NCBI RefSeq assembly: GCF_006716085.1
Contig: NZ_VFON01000001.1
Location: 1,302,001 to 1,366,000 of the forward strand
DNA from: Leucobacter komagatae
GTDB lineage: Bacteria > Actinomycetota > Actinomycetes > Actinomycetales > Microbacteriaceae
Direction: 5' to 3'
DNA: 64,000 nucleotides
The translations under genes were made by a program, and so were the position numbers. Positions 62,378 through 64,000 of this stretch are shown here, piece by piece. The notes under the pieces are model-generated. The model ran no database searches, was not told the DNA's origin, and was given only the letters and a program-made list of their open reading frames with translations. How positions within the stretch are numbered: position 1 is the stretch's first letter; each line of letters starts with the position of its first letter.

Positions 62378-63447
62378 TGTCGGCACACACAATGCAGCTC
62401 ACCGCGCCACGTCGGCCGGTTCTCCCCGTCGTAGCCGGGTTCGCGCTCGTTGCTTTCGCTGCGGCGCTCCCCCTCCTCAACCTGCAGATCCCAGGAATCC
62501 TCCCGACGCCGACCTACATGCCGGGCAGCCTCGCGTTGCTGTCGCTCTGCATGGTCTTCGCGGCGCTCGCGCTCTCCTACAACATGCTGCTCGGCACCGC
62601 AGGCATGCTCTCGTTCGGGCACGCGCTGTCGTTCGGCGGCGGCGCGTACCTCCTCGGGATCGCGCTCGCACAGTTCGACCTGCCGCTCGTGCCGGCCGTG
62701 CTGCTCGCGCTCATCGGCGGCCTCGTCATCGCGCTCGTCACCGGATCGGTCGCGAACCGCGTCTCTGGAATCCCGTTCGCGATGGTCACGCTGGCATTCG
62801 CGCAGGCAGGGTCGGTACTCGTTCGCCGCAACGCCCAGGTGACAGGCGGCGAGGAGGGTCTCAGCCTCGCAACCGCGCAGGTGCCCGACTGGCTCGTCGG
62901 CGTCGTGAACACGCGCAACCTGTACTGGGTTATCCTCGCGATCCTCGTGTTCGTCTACCTCGTCGCGCTCTGGGTTGATCGCAGCCGCCTCGGGCACCTC
63001 GCACGCGCGTCGCGCGAGAACCCCGAACGCGTGAAGGTGCTCGGCCTCAGCCCGTACGCCGCCAAACTCACCATCTTCGTCATCGCCGCAGTGCTCGCGA
63101 GCCTCGCTGGCGTCGGCTACATGCTGTTGCAGTCGGGCACCGTACCCCGCGCGGTCTCAGCCGACCTCACGATCACCGTGCTCGTGATGGTCGTGCTCGG
63201 CGGCGTCGGCTACCGGTGGGGTGCGATCGCGGGTGGCTTCATCTACACGATCCTTGATCAGCGCCTCACGGTGCTCGCGAAAGCCGATGTGATCCAGGGG
63301 CTCCCCGATGTGCTGCGGATCCCGCTTTCCGAGCCGCTCTTCCTGCTGGGCACGCTGTTCATCCTCGTCGTCATGTTCCTTCCCGGCGGAATCGCTGGCA
63401 CGCTGGATACAGCATGGAACACACGCACGCGGAAGAGCCGCCCATGA
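62377..63447 (+). CDS. Liv-type ABC permease (LivM-like)
   Basis: This 356-aa permease has about 10 TM segments, with L-S-Y-N-M-L-L-G-T-A-G-M-L-S-F-G-H-A and the cytoplasmic A-R-A-S-R-E-N-P-E-R-V-K-V-L-G loop. It overlaps the next gene by 4 bases (ATGA), tying the acyl-CoA synthetase to the same transcript. Confidence 0.92.
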   Translation: MSAHTMQLTAPRRPVLPVVAGFALVAFAAALPLLNLQIPGILPTPTYMPGSLALLSLCMVFAALALSYNMLLGTAGMLSFGHALSFGGGAYLLGIALAQFDLPLVPAVLLALIGGLVIALVTGSVANRVSGIPFAMVTLAFAQAGSVLVRRNAQVTGGEEGLSLATAQVPDWLVGVVNTRNLYWVILAILVFVYLVALWVDRSRLGHLARASRENPERVKVLGLSPYAAKLTIFVIAAVLASLAGVGYMLLQSGTVPRAVSADLTITVLVMVVLGGVGYRWGAIAGGFIYTILDQRLTVLAKADVIQGLPDVLRIPLSEPLFLLGTLFILVVMFLPGGIAGTLDTAWNTRTRKSRP

Positions 63448-64000
63448 GTGACTACACCATCGGCAATTGGCTAGCGGATCGCGCAGCGATAGACGGTTCG
63501 CACATCGCGATCGATGACCGCGGGGTGCTCACCTCTTACCGCGCGCTCGATTCCCGGGCCCGGGCGCTCGCGTCTCGGCTGGCCGAAGCGGGCTATGGGG
63601 CGGGCGGTCGCATCGCGACCGTCTCGGGCAACTCGACTGACCACGTCGTCGCGTTCTTCGCCTGCGCGATCCTCGGCATCGCGTTCATTCCGCTGTCCTG
63701 GCGCCTCACCGCTCGCGAACTCGGCGAGCTCATCAGGCGCTCGCAGGCAGACTTGCTGCTCGTGGAAGACGAGTACGCTGGGCTCGGCGAGCAGGCGCTC
63801 GCGGTGCTGCGGGAGGCAGGCGATAGCGCTCCCCCGTGCGCCGAGCCCGGCCTCGCTGGCGTCGAGCAGTTCGCACCGCCCGCGGCGAACCCGCGCGAAC
63901 GCCGAGACGCCGAGGCCGGCGACCCGCTGCTCGTCGTGTTCACCTCGGGCAGCGAGGCCGCGCCAAAGGGGGTCGTGCTCACCCACCGCTCCTGCTTCTG
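63444..64000 (+). CDS. Acyl-CoA synthetase (AMP-dependent ligase), 3' truncated by window end
   Basis: 185 N-terminal residues are visible. The AMP-binding P-loop F-T-S-G-S-E-A-A-P-K-G-V-V-L-T-H (about 168-183) is present; adenylation-domain features before it (G-I-A-F-I-P-L-S-W-R-L-T) fit fatty-acid/aromatic-acid CoA ligases. Position in the Liv operon suggests that the imported acid is activated with CoA. The start ATG overlaps the LivM stop. Confidence 0.88.
   Translation, partial: MSDYTIGNWLADRAAIDGSHIAIDDRGVLTSYRALDSRARALASRLAEAGYGAGGRIATVSGNSTDHVVAFFACAILGIAFIPLSWRLTARELGELIRRSQADLLLVEDEYAGLGEQALAVLREAGDSAPPCAEPGLAGVEQFAPPAANPRERRDAEAGDPLLVVFTSGSEAAPKGVVLTHRSCF

Overview
The window is high-GC DNA from an actinobacterium, most likely a member of the Microbacteriaceae and possibly close to Leucobacter. 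The grounds are protein style, the prfB-ftsE-ftsX-smpB-ssrA neighbourhood, an RF2 gene without a programmed frameshift, and many promoters whose -10 box sits 6-7 bases before the start codon (leaderless mRNAs). The species is an inference; no 16S gene is present.

Layout. 1-7.1 kb: end of an HrpB helicase gene, then the minus-strand branched-chain amino-acid genes ilvD, ilvB, ilvN and ilvC with a strong terminator. 7.3-9.2 kb: a small membrane protein, NhaA and tRNA-Lys(CTT). 9.1-12.5 kb: a foreign 3.3-kb segment bounded by 67-bp direct repeats of the tRNA-Lys 3' end. It holds a complete IS1249-type insertion sequence with an 8-bp target duplication, a remnant of a related IS and two unknown genes, but no integrase. 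12.5-16.9 kb: small membrane proteins, a HisN-like phosphatase, an MgtC-like protein and an HTH gene coupled to an unusual Clp_N-SRPBCC fusion. 17.1-23.8 kb: tmRNA, gap, a GlxA-type regulator, smpB, ftsX, ftsE (with a long C-terminal extension) and prfB.

23.8-34 kb: a MocR/YczE pair, then a polyamine block made of an APC permease, potDABC, a divergent Lrp regulator and a class III transaminase. These genes fit import of putrescine or spermidine and its transamination. 34-39 kb: an AbiEi-like orphan, a three-gene SRPBCC/DUF4166 operon and rpsO, with several G-rich tandem repeats between genes. 39-45.6 kb: an Amt transporter preceded by GlnR-like half-sites, an inositol-phosphatase-family protein, an orphan second PotD, an NCS2 permease, an FKBP and an FAH-family protein. 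45.6-54.7 kb: aspA, an MFS transporter, htpX-lemA, an amino-acid racemase/aldolase-like gene coupled to an ALO-type oxidase, and a HEAT protein with a MerR-HEAT fusion.

54.8-64 kb: scoAB with a divergent IclR regulator, an atypical tRNA-Leu(TAA), a DnaQ-like exonuclease with BRCT, and a Liv-type ABC operon running into an acyl-CoA synthetase gene cut by the window end. The last operon suggests uptake of an organic acid that is then activated with CoA.

No CRISPR array, known defence island or complete prophage is visible. The best leads are the tRNA-Lys island, the HTH/Clp_N-SRPBCC operon with its twin operator, the MerR-HEAT pair, the SRPBCC-DUF4166 operon, the short-arm tRNA-Leu and the clusters of G-rich satellites.
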